A stretch of 64,000 bases of DNA from Devosia sp. GTDB lineage: Bacteria > Pseudomonadota > Alphaproteobacteria > Rhizobiales > Devosiaceae. The notes under the pieces were generated by a model, which was not told the DNA's origin, did not search any database, and saw only the letters and a list, made by a program, of their open reading frames with translations. How positions within the stretch are numbered: position 1 is the stretch's first letter; the number at the start of each line of letters is the position of its first letter. A program made the position numbers and the translations under genes. The DNA is taken from positions 1 through 64,000 of the forward strand of contig NZ_JAGIAW010000009.1 of NCBI RefSeq assembly GCF_017744655.1, written 5' to 3'. This document shows, one piece after another, positions 27,322 to 36,546 of this stretch.

Positions 27322-28611
27322 ATGAGTGCAGAGCCGGACATTTTCGACCTCAAGGGTCTGACGACCGCTTTGGACGACAAGGCGGAATATTCGCTGAGAC
27401 GCGCGCTCGAAGCCGTTCGCGTGCACCTCGGGATGCAGGTGGCCTATGTCTCGGAGTTCGTGGGCGACCGTTCCTATTTCCGCGAGGTCGACGCTCCGGG
27501 GCTTGAACATGTCATCAAGCCCGGCGACTCCATGCCGCTCGATTATGTCTATTGCCGGCACATCCTCGAAGGCCGCCTGCCGGAGCTGATGCCTGATGTT
27601 CTCGACGAGCCCTTCGCAGCCAGCATGCCCTTCACCACCGATATGGGCATTCGCGCCCATATGAGCGTTCCCATCAAGCTGCAGGATGGCACGACCCACG
27701 GCATGTTCTGCTGCATCAGCACAGAGCCGCAGCCTTCTCTCAATATGCGCGACCTGAAGATGATGCGCGCCGTCGCCGAACTGACGGCCGTTCTCATCGG
27801 TCGCGAAATCGACGCGACGACCGAGCACCGAACCAATCTCGAACGGATCCAGCGCGTCCTTGCCAGCGACGAACTCTCCATCGTCGTACAGCCTATCTAC
27901 CGGATCGCCGATCATCGCCTGGTTGGGTTCGAATGCCTGTCGCGCTTTGCCAGCCCCGAAGGCTGGACGCCTGATATCTGGTTCACCATGGCTGCATCCG
28001 TCGGTCTCGGCATCGAACTCGAAATGATGGCTGTCCAGAAGGGCCTTGCGCTGCTCGATCTCTTCCCCAAGGACATCTATCTGACCTTCAACGTCTCGCC
28101 CGAAACGATCATTTCCGGCGCCGTGGCGGAATCCATCAAAGGCAAGGACGGACGGCGGGTCGTCGTCGAAATCACCGAACATGCCAGCGTCTCGGACTAC
28201 GAAGATCTTGGCCGCGCCCTGAACGAGATCAGAGTCAACGGCGTTCGTCTCGCCGTGGACGATGCGGGTGCCGGCTATGCCAGCCTGCGTCATATCCTGG
28301 CGCTGCAGCCCGATATCATCAAGCTCGACATCAGCCTCACCCGGAACATCCAGGATGACTTGGCGCGCCATGCCCTGGCGGCTGCCCTTGTGCATTTCGG
28401 CCGCGAGACCAAGAGCCAGATTCTGGCCGAAGGCGTGGAAACGGCCGTCGAATTCGAAGCCCTACGCAAACTCGGCGTCGAGACGGCACAGGGATATTTT
28501 ATCGGCCGGCCGATGCCCTGCGCCGAAGCCTGCCTGCTTATTGCGCAGCAGCAGATTGCCGCAAGGCCGCGTCCGAAGCTGGCGACTCCGAATATAAAGG
28601 CCGCGATCTAG
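27322..28611 (+). CDS. GAF-EAL cyclic-di-GMP phosphodiesterase
   Basis: A 429-residue protein with a GAF sensor (about 25-165) and an EAL domain (about 175-425), and no membrane segments. The EAL motif reads ECLSR (Glu204 present). Other catalytic positions are seen in FNVSPETI, VEITEHA, the DDFGTG equivalent DDAGAGYASL, IIKLDIS, EGVET and QGYFIGRP. All metal and base residues appear present, so it should hydrolyse c-di-GMP. The GAF segment has an unusual VYCRHILEG cysteine. The ATG at 27322 follows a GGGGTTGG site. The CtrA boxes upstream suggest cell-cycle control. Confidence 0.92.
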   Translation: MSAEPDIFDLKGLTTALDDKAEYSLRRALEAVRVHLGMQVAYVSEFVGDRSYFREVDAPGLEHVIKPGDSMPLDYVYCRHILEGRLPELMPDVLDEPFAASMPFTTDMGIRAHMSVPIKLQDGTTHGMFCCISTEPQPSLNMRDLKMMRAVAELTAVLIGREIDATTEHRTNLERIQRVLASDELSIVVQPIYRIADHRLVGFECLSRFASPEGWTPDIWFTMAASVGLGIELEMMAVQKGLALLDLFPKDIYLTFNVSPETIISGAVAESIKGKDGRRVVVEITEHASVSDYEDLGRALNEIRVNGVRLAVDDAGAGYASLRHILALQPDIIKLDISLTRNIQDDLARHALAAALVHFGRETKSQILAEGVETAVEFEALRKLGVETAQGYFIGRPMPCAEACLLIAQQQIAARPRPKLATPNIKAAI

Positions 28612-28623
28612 CGCGATGCCATC

Positions 28624-28647
28624 GACGGGTGGTCATTCCCATCCGTC
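28624..28647 (+). terminator. Hairpin after the EAL gene
   Basis: A 9-bp stem, GACGGGTGG / CCATCCGTC with one G-U pair, and a 6-nt loop lies 12 bp after the EAL stop. No T-tract. Confidence 0.45.
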
Positions 28648-28789
28648 GTCATCTGCCTCGTGCGACCTGCTTTAGGCCGAAAGAAACTCGGACCTTGATC
28701 AGTTCCGACGCACTGGCGGCGGGGCTAGGCTATCCGCTCGCCAGGCGGGACGGCCCGCCGCGTTCAACCGGCGCGAGGAGCCCGTTGAT

Positions 28790-31164
28790 ATGTCTGGGTG
28801 GCTTCGATTCTGCTGCGTGATAGTGCTGGCCCTGCTGCCGATTGCGCCGACGCAGTCGCAGGACTTCTTTCAGACGTTGATCACCATCATGAACGAGAAC
28901 GCGCCGGCGGCGCCCGGTTCGCGCCTGCCGCTCGTGCGCGCTCCAGAGACCGATCCGGGCGTTCTGGAGGTACAGCGGCAGCTTGCCAATCTTGGTTATG
29001 ATGTCGGGGTTCCCGATGGCGTCATGGGGCCGCGGACGCGCCAGGCGACAGCGAACTATCAGCAATCCATCGGCGCCATGCCAACTGGCACATTGACGCC
29101 GGGCGAGCGTAGCGCGCTTCTCGGTGGCGGTTCCCCCGCAACGCAGACGCCCATCGCCATGGCGCCAAGGGCCAAGCCGGGTTCGACCTGCTGCACGATG
29201 CGACCTACCGGGCAATGATTTCCGTTCTGGCATGAGCGATCCCGCCCTCAAGGGTATCGTGCTCGACGGTTGCATGGCCGCCTGTGCGGCCGACGCCCAA
29301 TGCCAGGCTTTCACCTAAAATACCTCAGCCAGGGGTCTGCTTTCTCAAATCCGCCGCGACCAATCCTTCGGCCTATGGCGGCGCCATCTCCGGCATGCGC
29401 AGGCGGGTGGAAGTTTTGCGCAGACCCCGTCGGCGGTCGCCGCTCTCGCCGCCGAACGGCTGCTATCGCCGGCTGAAGTAGCGCAATTGCAGGCGGGCCC
29501 TTCGAAGCATGGCTATAATGCCGGCGTGCCCGACGGGGTTGCTGGTGGCAAGACGCGTGCCGCGATTGCGCGGTTTCTGGGCGACAATCCCGGCCAGGCT
29601 AGCCACGAGATCAATGTCGCCCTGATGCAGGCCGTGCTGGAGCAATCGGCAGTGCCGTCGCCTCCGATCGCCATTGATGCGAGTCAATATCGCACATTTT
29701 GAGGAAGTCGATCGCGATTTTGCGCTGATTGCCCTGGCCAAGGATCCATCCATTCTCGACCAGTCCGGCGTGCTGCAGACCTGGTTCAGCCGCGGCGCCC
29801 GCAGCGCCGATTTTGGCGACAATTTTGCACTCATCACTGCCTATGACAAAGGCAATGCGGTCGAGTGCGAAACCATCCTCGCAAACTACCGCCAGACCTT
29901 GCTCGACGAAGCCAAGGCATTCGTGGCCGATCCGGCAAATCTGAAATTTCACATCAGGATCACCAATCCCGTCCAGTTCGATGCTTTCGAGCCCGGTCAG
30001 GGGCTTCTCATCCGGCCCGGGTCCAGCGATGTACTGGACGACAAACGCCTGCTCTATCGCACCGTGGTGTCTATTTCGAAATACCCAGGCATGGAGGCGG
30101 GGGTCTGTGGCAATGGCGTTGCGCCCTACCCGCATCGAAGCGCTGGGCCTGAAAGCGGATGTTCGCAGCGGCGCACTCATCCGCATCGAAGATGTCGTCA
30201 TGCCGGGGACCGGCGGCGCGGGCAACGGCGTCGGGCTCGATCTCGTCGTCGATAGCGTCGAGGTCGTGGCGCATCCCGAAGGCGGCAAGCCCATGCCGCT
30301 GATCAGAACGCGGTTCGACAGCGCCTGGTATCCGGGCGACCCGCCCGTCACGGCAACCACCGCCGCAGAACTCGAAGCACTCACAGCGGCAAACAGCGCT
30401 CAGGGCGGTTCTGATATTCCAGAGGGATGGGACATTGTCGGGCAGCAACCGGGCCAGTCGCTCGAAGAAGCGGATGCCATCATCCGCGATCATATGGAGG
30501 TTGCCGCCGTCTATGAGCGCCAGCAGGGCCAGCGCCAGCCGCCTTATTTCAGCAATGAGATTTCCTATCGCGACGCGACACTTTCAGAAGCCACCACGCT
30601 GATCTACGAACCAACCAAGGCCGGCGATATCGTGTTCCTGATCGCGCGAAGTCGGCAAGCCTGCCGACACCATGCCAGCCGAGGATATCCTTGCGGGTCT
30701 ACCCAAGAAGTACGGGGCAGAAAACCTGGCGGACCAGGGCATGCCCGGTCAGTTCTTTATCCGCTGGCACTCGCGGGAAACGCCGGGATCGAGCCGAGGC
30801 AAGAGCGATGTGCAGCATTGCGGCGCGCCCTCCGTGGGGGCCCAGGGCTATTGGACACCCGTCGAAGGCAGTGTCGAGGCCATGGCTCCCGAGCATAGCG
30901 GGCAATATCCAGGTGCGCGGCTATGTGGTCCTGCCAGCGCCCTCTGACATCAATGCCGAGCTTCTGGAACTTGGCCAGCTCGATTGTGGTGTCTCGGTCA
31001 CGGCCAACAAACACAAGACGGGCAACAACGACTCTCTCATGATCCAGATGTTCGACTATGCCGGCTATGCCAGAGCTTTTGCCCAAGCCCAGGAACTGGC
31101 GGAAAGTGCCAAGGCGGAAGACGGCGCCCCCGAAGAGGCAGCGCCGCTCGATATCGAACTCTGA
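28790..31164 (+). pseudogene. Broken gene for a large secreted protein with peptidoglycan-binding-like and PAN-like domains
   Basis: One original gene of about 780 codons can be followed through all three frames. It begins with ATG at 28790 after a GAGGAG site and a Sec signal (about 1-24). A peptidoglycan-binding-like repeat, VQRQLANLGYDVGVPDGVMG, follows, then a PAN-like segment (GCMAACAADAQCQAFT). A second repeat (GYNAGVPDGVAGGKTR) and a long C-terminal domain end in PLDIEL at 31164. Frame changes are inferred near 29166, 29210, 29330, 29410, 29500, 29517, 29695, 30100, 30640 and 30880, and TAA at 29316-29318 stands where a Tyr codon fits. Most indels fall in short homopolymers. This may be true decay or local sequence error. 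Function is unknown. Confidence 0.75.
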
Positions 31165-31167
31165 ATG

Positions 31168-31187
31168 GCGCGGGCCCGAGCCCGCGC
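31168..31187. terminator. Hairpin between broken gene and CUT2 ATPase gene
   Basis: A perfect 8-bp stem, GCGCGGGC / GCCCGCGC, with a 4-nt loop in the 40-bp convergent gap. Likely terminator for the importer operon on the minus strand or for the broken gene. Confidence 0.55.
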
Positions 31188-31204
31188 ACCAGATATCAAA
31201 CAGC

Positions 31205-31948
31205 CTATACGCCGGTGATCATCGAGACGATTTCGTTCTTGTCGGTGTTGGCGGTTTCGCGCACCCCAATCTGCTTACCGCGGCGCAGCACGCAGATGCG
31301 ATCGGAGAGACGAAAGACCTGGTCGAGACTATGGCTGATGATCAGGACGCCTATATTTCGCGATTTCAGGGCCACCACGGTTTTTTCGACCTTGGCGGTT
31401 TCCGCGACGCCGAGGGCTGCGGTCGGCTCGTCCAGCAGCACCAGCTTGCGCGCCCAATGGGTGGCGCGGGCAATGGCGATACCCTGCCGCTGGCCGCCAG
31501 AGAGATCGCTGATCGTGGCGTGGGCCGATGGAATGCGCACATCGAGTTCGGTGACGAGGCGGTCGGTTTCGGCGATCATCTGGCGTCTATCGAGGACGCG
31601 GAACGGCCCTTTAGTGAGTTCACGGCCAAGGAACAAGTTCATATAGACAGGTTGCTGATCGACCAAAGCCAGGTCTTGATAGACGACCTCGATGCCATGT
31701 TCCCGCGCTTTCGTGGCGTTGGGCATGGAGACTTCCTGGCCATCGATGCGGATGGCGCCGGAGGTTGGGGCATACACGCCCGAGATGATCTTTATGAGCG
31801 TCGACTTGCCGGCGCCATTATCGCCGACAAGGGCCACGACTTCGCCGGCCCGCACATCAAGAGAAAAATCCTCGATGGCGACAATACCGCCAAAGGCCTT
31901 ACGGATATTGCTCAGCTCCAGCACGGGAGCGCTTGCGGTATCGAGCAT
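31205..31948 (-). CDS. CUT2-type sugar ABC importer ATPase (single-domain, FrcA/RbsA-like)
   Basis: A 247-residue ATPase: one nucleotide-binding domain instead of the fused pair in RbsA. Walker A is GDNGAGKSTLIKI (about 42-54), the signature DLSGGQRQGIAIA (about 148-160), Walker B LVLLDEPTAALG (about 168-179), and the switch His lies in ISHSLDQVF. The single-domain form is known from fructose-type FrcA transporters. It is the last gene of the operon that starts with the ROK regulator, 9 bp after the YhfX-like gene. Confidence 0.92.
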   Translation of the reverse strand: MLDTASAPVLELSNIRKAFGGIVAIEDFSLDVRAGEVVALVGDNGAGKSTLIKIISGVYAPTSGAIRIDGQEVSMPNATKAREHGIEVVYQDLALVDQQPVYMNLFLGRELTKGPFRVLDRRQMIAETDRLVTELDVRIPSAHATISDLSGGQRQGIAIARATHWARKLVLLDEPTAALGVAETAKVEKTVVALKSRNIGVLIISHSLDQVFRLSDRICVLRRGKQIGVRETANTDKNEIVSMITGV

Positions 31949-31957
31949 GTCTCCCTC

Positions 31958-33157
31958 CTACACCGGCCAGCTTTCGGGCTCGCCAAACCCGTTCTCGATG
32001 CTTTCAACCTTTGGCTTGCCCGAGGCAATACCGGAAACGCCGACGACATAGGCGCGGGTGACAAAGGCCTGCCCCCGGAAGCCAAAGACGGCCGTGTCAC
32101 CGGGACGCGGCACGCGGGCACTCGTGGCGTCGATCATAGCATAATAGTCGATGGCCGATGGCGGCGGGATTTCGACTTCGAGGAGAGAAGCGGCATCGGT
32201 CGTGGGCTCGGGCGAGACCAGCGCCTTGACGGGATAGTCGGGGAAGATCGGATCAATGTAAAATCCGCCGCCGAAACAATAGGCCCGCCCCCCCGAGAGG
32301 TGGGACACTTCGGTGAGGTAGAGCACGGCGGGTAGTTCCGGCAGGTCTTCTACTACATGGAGGGCCGTGGTGCCGTGAATGCCATTGCCCGGTTCGCATT
32401 GGGTGGCGCCCGCTTCGGCAAGACCCTTCAACAGCACGGATGAGGTTGTGCCCGGAGCATTGACCTCGATGTCGTGGTGACCGGCGCGGCGGAGGGCCTC
32501 AGCGGCGCGAGAAAGCGTGGTCAGGTTCGGTGTCGGCTTCACTTTCCGGCTCTCGTGATCGAAGAGCAGAGCCGGGAAAGTTGTGATGCCGGCAAAGCGG
32601 CCGCCCTCGATGCGGTCAAAGCCATTGGCCACGTCAGCGATATCGGCAGCGTCGAACCCACCTTCATGGCCGCGATAGAAGGTGTCGCCGTCGGCCTTGA
32701 TGCGCGCGAGGAGGTTCTGGCGATAGCCCGCCTTATGCGCGGCGCGACCAGCCTCATGCGCTTTTTCTGCGTTGAAGACGGTCCAGTAGTCAGGCCTGAA
32801 GGTATGGGCTGCGGCATCGGCTTCGGCGCGGGCGACCTGGGAAAGGTGGCCAAGATGCCCCACGGGCATGCCGGCGCGATGGGTGGCGCGGGCACAGGCC
32901 ATGTCGACGGCTACAGACTTTTCGATGCCGCCGCGCTGAACCGCGTGACAAAAGCTGGACGAGCGCCCGGCCTGCTTGGTCATGGCGAAGATTTTGAGGC
33001 CGTTCTTGTCGGCCTCGGTCTTGAGGATACAGGCATTAGCTTCGACCGCATCGAGATCAAGCACATAGGAATTGGCCGGGATCTGGCCGGACTGGTGCAG
33101 CGCCATGGCCGCTTCGATGAAGCGTGGATTGCGGCGGCGGAGAACGTCGAGAAACAT
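31958..33157 (-). CDS. YhfX-like PLP-dependent enzyme (alanine racemase N-domain family)
   Basis: A 399-residue protein that matches E. coli YhfX along its length. Shared features include FLDVLRRRNPRFIEAAMAL at the start, SYVLDLDAVEANA, and the PLP-lysine block FAMTKQAGRSS (Lys about 61). GMPVGHLGHL, GITTFPALLF, EVNAPGTTSS, EPGNGIHGT and GRAYCFGGGFY also match. The fold is an alanine-racemase-type TIM barrel followed by a beta domain. The reaction of YhfX is not established; racemisation or aldol cleavage of an amino acid are the family possibilities. It sits between the CUT2 permease and ATPase genes. Confidence 0.85.
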   Translation of the reverse strand: MFLDVLRRRNPRFIEAAMALHQSGQIPANSYVLDLDAVEANACILKTEADKNGLKIFAMTKQAGRSSSFCHAVQRGGIEKSVAVDMACARATHRAGMPVGHLGHLSQVARAEADAAAHTFRPDYWTVFNAEKAHEAGRAAHKAGYRQNLLARIKADGDTFYRGHEGGFDAADIADVANGFDRIEGGRFAGITTFPALLFDHESRKVKPTPNLTTLSRAAEALRRAGHHDIEVNAPGTTSSVLLKGLAEAGATQCEPGNGIHGTTALHVVEDLPELPAVLYLTEVSHLSGGRAYCFGGGFYIDPIFPDYPVKALVSPEPTTDAASLLEVEIPPPSAIDYYAMIDATSARVPRPGDTAVFGFRGQAFVTRAYVVGVSGIASGKPKVESIENGFGEPESWPV

Positions 33158-33168
33158 AGTTTGTTACC

Positions 33169-34158
33169 TCAGCGAGTCTTTTCGCGCAGCGACACGGCGA
33201 CTGCGACGAGAATGATGAGACCGCGAACGATCATCTGATCGGAAACAGAGAGCCCCATGAGGATGAGGCCATTGTTGAGCATGCCCATGAGCAGCGAGCC
33301 GACGAGCGCGCCGATAACGGAGCCCTTGCCGCCATTGAGCAGCGTGCCGCCGACGATGACCGCAGCGATAACCGTCATCAGGTCGGTTTCGCCCAGCGTA
33401 TATTTGGCCGCCTGCAGGCGCCCGGCATAGAGAAGACCGGCAAGACCCGCGAGGCCACCGCTGATCATGAACACCCAGAGCCGGATGCGCGAAACCTTGA
33501 TGCCAGTGACCTGCGCGGCCCGGGCATTGTCGCCGGTGGCGAGAACGTGAGCGCCGAAACGGGTCTGGCGATAGACGACATGGCCGATGGCAACGGCAAC
33601 CACCGTCCAGATGACGAGGGATGGCACGCCGAAGAGCGAACCGGAACCAAAGATGCCGGTAAAGAGCGGATCGGTGACGGGAATGGAGCGCAGTTGGGTG
33701 AGCGAGCGGCCAATGCCGGCGACGAGACCCATCGTGGCAAGGGTCACGAGGAAGGATGGCAGGCGCAGCCAGGCGATAAGCACGCCATTGATGGCGCCGA
33801 CGAGGAGGCCTACACCAAGACCGGCCCAAATGCCGACCGGAAAAGCGGCGGCAGGCATGGCGGCCATGGCCATGGCGGCGCAAAGGGCCGAGACGGCGAC
33901 GGTGGAGCCGAAGGACAGATCTATATCACCGGCCGAAAGCACGAAGACGAGGCCAATGGCCATGATCGTGGCGGGGGCGGTTTGCAGGATGATGTTGACG
34001 AGGTTGCGCTGCGTGAGAAATCCGCTATCGCGCAGCACCACGGCAAAGAACAGGAATATGGCGAGAAACCCGACATAGACGACATATTGCTGGAGATTGA
34101 TCCGCGCGAGGAGGGATCGGACAGGACTTGCCGGGGCGGCCGGATTGGACGCGGACAT
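33169..34158 (-). CDS. CUT2-type sugar ABC importer permease (RbsC family)
   Basis: A 329-residue permease with about ten membrane segments. FVLSAGDIDLSFGSTVAVSAL and the late IVGGTLLNGGKGSVIGALVGSLLMGMLNNGLILMG pattern are hallmarks of RbsC/XylH permeases. I placed the start at 34158 (MSASNPAAP), where AAGGAAA lies upstream, not at 34194. It is 58 bp after the solute-binding protein gene. Confidence 0.93.
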   Translation of the reverse strand: MSASNPAAPASPVRSLLARINLQQYVVYVGFLAIFLFFAVVLRDSGFLTQRNLVNIILQTAPATIMAIGLVFVLSAGDIDLSFGSTVAVSALCAAMAMAAMPAAAFPVGIWAGLGVGLLVGAINGVLIAWLRLPSFLVTLATMGLVAGIGRSLTQLRSIPVTDPLFTGIFGSGSLFGVPSLVIWTVVAVAIGHVVYRQTRFGAHVLATGDNARAAQVTGIKVSRIRLWVFMISGGLAGLAGLLYAGRLQAAKYTLGETDLMTVIAAVIVGGTLLNGGKGSVIGALVGSLLMGMLNNGLILMGLSVSDQMIVRGLIILVAVAVSLREKTR

Positions 34159-34216
34159 GGCGAGGTTTCCTTGCATGGGGTGGCCGGGCAGCAAACTGCC
34201 CGGCCGAGCCGGAATA

Positions 34217-35269
34217 TTACTTTGCGCTCAGCACCGAAGCGGGCGCATCGCGATGCAGGGACTGCTGCCAGCCCTCGGCGACATTGTCGGCAGTGACGGT
34301 CAGAGCCGGGGCAACGACAAAGGCAGGCACCTCTTCGCCGAGCAGACCCTTGAGACCGGCAGCGGCCATGGCCCGGCCCAACTCATAGGCTTCGTCGGCG
34401 ACGAGACCAACCACATTACCGCCCTTGACCATATCGAGCGCGACCGGCTCGGAGAGGTCGAGAGTCACGATCTTGGTCGTGGTGTTGCCGGCGCTGCGCA
34501 GTGCCGCGAGAACGCCATCGGCCGGTTCGGCCCAGGTGACATAGATGCCATCGAGATCGGGGTTTTGCAGCAGCATGGCATTGGCCAGCTCTTCGGCGCG
34601 AGCCGGGTCGGAAATGCCCTGTTCGGCGACGATTTCGATACCGGGATAATCGGCTTCGATCGTGGTCTTGAAGGCGTTGTCGCGCTGGTTGGTCACATAG
34701 TAGTCGGCATCATGGAAAATCCAGCCGACCTTGCCTTCGCCGCCAATAGCTGCGGCGAGGACATCAGCGGCCTGCTTGCCCATCTGGAAGAGATCGTCGG
34801 TGACGATGGCAGCATAATCGGTTCCGTGGACGTAACCGGCCGGCAGGTTGGAGAGGAAAACCAGTTCCGCGCCGGCATCCACGGCGCCACGAAAAGCTTC
34901 GGCCGAGGTGACCGGATCGAGCGGCAGCGAGAGGATGACATTGGGCGAAGCGGCAAGCGCAGTTTCGATGTCCGAGCGCTGCTTGGCGGCGTCAAAACCG
35001 GCGTCGGTGGTGACGACGACATCGACACCCGCACGGGCGAATTCATCATTGGCGCCGGCGGCGACGGCATTGATGAAATCGGACGATGTGTGCCAGAGGA
35101 GGGCCGCCTTATAACCCTTGCCCTGAAGCGCCGCGATGTCAGCGTCGGTGAGGACAACTTCCGAACTCGGGGTCGCGGTTTCGCCATTGGGGCCGATGGT
35201 CTGGGCCAAGACGGGTGATGCGATAAGCGTACTGGCGAGCAGGGCTGCCAGCATGGTTGTGGTCTTCAT
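34217..35269 (-). CDS. CUT2-type periplasmic sugar-binding protein (RbsB family)
   Basis: A 350-residue binding protein. A Sec signal peptide MKTTTMLAALLASTLIASPVLAQ covers about 1-23. The mature part has the peripla_BP_4 pattern: KAALLWHTSSDFINAVAAGANDEF, DAAKQRSDIETALAASPNVIL, and FVVAPALTVTADNVAEGWQQ near the end. It would feed the permease at 33169-34158. Operon partners (YhfX-like, M20 deacylase) hint that the ligand may be an acylated or amino compound instead of a plain sugar, but this is inference. Confidence 0.92.
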   Translation of the reverse strand: MKTTTMLAALLASTLIASPVLAQTIGPNGETATPSSEVVLTDADIAALQGKGYKAALLWHTSSDFINAVAAGANDEFARAGVDVVVTTDAGFDAAKQRSDIETALAASPNVILSLPLDPVTSAEAFRGAVDAGAELVFLSNLPAGYVHGTDYAAIVTDDLFQMGKQAADVLAAAIGGEGKVGWIFHDADYYVTNQRDNAFKTTIEADYPGIEIVAEQGISDPARAEELANAMLLQNPDLDGIYVTWAEPADGVLAALRSAGNTTTKIVTLDLSEPVALDMVKGGNVVGLVADEAYELGRAMAAAGLKGLLGEEVPAFVVAPALTVTADNVAEGWQQSLHRDAPASVLSAK

Positions 35270-35292
35270 CTTTTGCTCCCTTGATGAAAATC

Positions 35293-36546
35293 CTAGTTCC
35301 CTTCCACCCCGCAGAAGCGGGTCATGAAATCGGCAAAAGCCACCACGCCAGCGAGATATTCCTCGACGCTGACGCGCTCTTCAAAAGTGTGGCAATTGCT
35401 GATGTCGCCCGGGGCGCAATAGACCGCCGGGATATTGAGGCCGTTGACGAAGAACGGCGTTTCCGACCAGAAAGGCGCCCCCTCGGCACCGCCCCGTCCG
35501 GGTATGGCTTGCCCCACCGCATCGCCCAGCATGGCGAGCGCGGGATGGCTTGGATCGATCTCCGCTGCCGTTCCGCCCAACGCGTGATCGCGGCCGGCGG
35601 GATAGACGATGTCGACTGAAATTTCGGGATCGGCAATGGCGCCGCGAATGACGGCTTCGAGTTCGGCCGCTGCCGCATCGAGGCTTTCGCCGGGCAGCAG
35701 CTTTCTGATCAGCGAGAGCGTGCAGCGCTCCGGCACGGCGATGAAACCACCGCCATTGAGCGTGGTGATGAGCAGGAAGCCGCGACCGACAAGCTTGTGC
35801 TCCGCCCGCGCCGAAATGGCGTCGGAATGGGCCCAGAGGGCGGACATGACGGCATGGCTGGCTTTGAGGGCGTCATGGCCGAGTTCCGGCACGCCGAAAT
35901 AGGCTGATTTTCCGGTGATCGTGATATCGGCGATGAAAAAGCCGATCTGAGCGGCATAGACGGCGAGTTTTGTCGGCTCAGTATAGACGACGAAATCGGG
36001 CCGTGGCAGTTCGCCCGAGGCGATGCGGGCGGCATGGGCTTTCACACCGGCGGAAACGCCGGTTCCCGGCTCGCCGCTTTCCTCATCGCCGACGAAGGCA
36101 AAATCTACATCGCCTTTGAGCTTGATGCCGGCCCGATCAAGGAGGCTCAGCGCCGCCAGGCTCGTGCAGATGCCGGCCTTGAGATCGCCGGAACCACGGC
36201 CCCAGATTTCGCCATCGATGAGCGGGGCGCCAAAGGGGTCCTCGCGCTGATCACCAGCCCAATGCTCGCGCCAGCCTTCGACATGGACTGTATCGGTATG
36301 ACCGATAAAGAGCAGGCGCTTTCCCGCGCCACTGCCTTTTCGCGTGCCCCAGACATTGGGGCGACCGGGCAGAAAATCTGCCGTTTCGACATTGCCGACG
36401 CCGCGTGCGCGCATCTGCTCGGCGAGATAGGAAACGAAATTGGCTTCATTGCCGGTGACACTGTCCCGGCCGATGGCACCGCGCAGCAGCGCAATGGCGT
36501 CGCCCCTATCGAGCGCGGCGCGCAGCTGATTGCCAAGCGGGCTCAC
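35293..36546 (-). CDS. M20-family metallohydrolase (ArgE/DapE-like deacylase)
   Basis: A 417-residue zinc amidohydrolase. Metal-site motifs appear in order: LLFIGHTDTVHVEGW (His about 78, Asp about 80), WGRGSGDLKAGI (Asp about 116) and VGDEESGEPG (Glu pair about 151-152), with the dimerisation domain at about 190-310. Such enzymes remove N-acyl groups from amino acids or cleave small peptides. Its start overlaps the ROK gene stop by 4 bp (ATGA), so it is co-translated with the regulator. It may deacylate the ligand imported by the CUT2 system. Confidence 0.9.
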   Translation of the reverse strand: MSPLGNQLRAALDRGDAIALLRGAIGRDSVTGNEANFVSYLAEQMRARGVGNVETADFLPGRPNVWGTRKGSGAGKRLLFIGHTDTVHVEGWREHWAGDQREDPFGAPLIDGEIWGRGSGDLKAGICTSLAALSLLDRAGIKLKGDVDFAFVGDEESGEPGTGVSAGVKAHAARIASGELPRPDFVVYTEPTKLAVYAAQIGFFIADITITGKSAYFGVPELGHDALKASHAVMSALWAHSDAISARAEHKLVGRGFLLITTLNGGGFIAVPERCTLSLIRKLLPGESLDAAAAELEAVIRGAIADPEISVDIVYPAGRDHALGGTAAEIDPSHPALAMLGDAVGQAIPGRGGAEGAPFWSETPFFVNGLNIPAVYCAPGDISNCHTFEERVSVEEYLAGVVAFADFMTRFCGVEGN

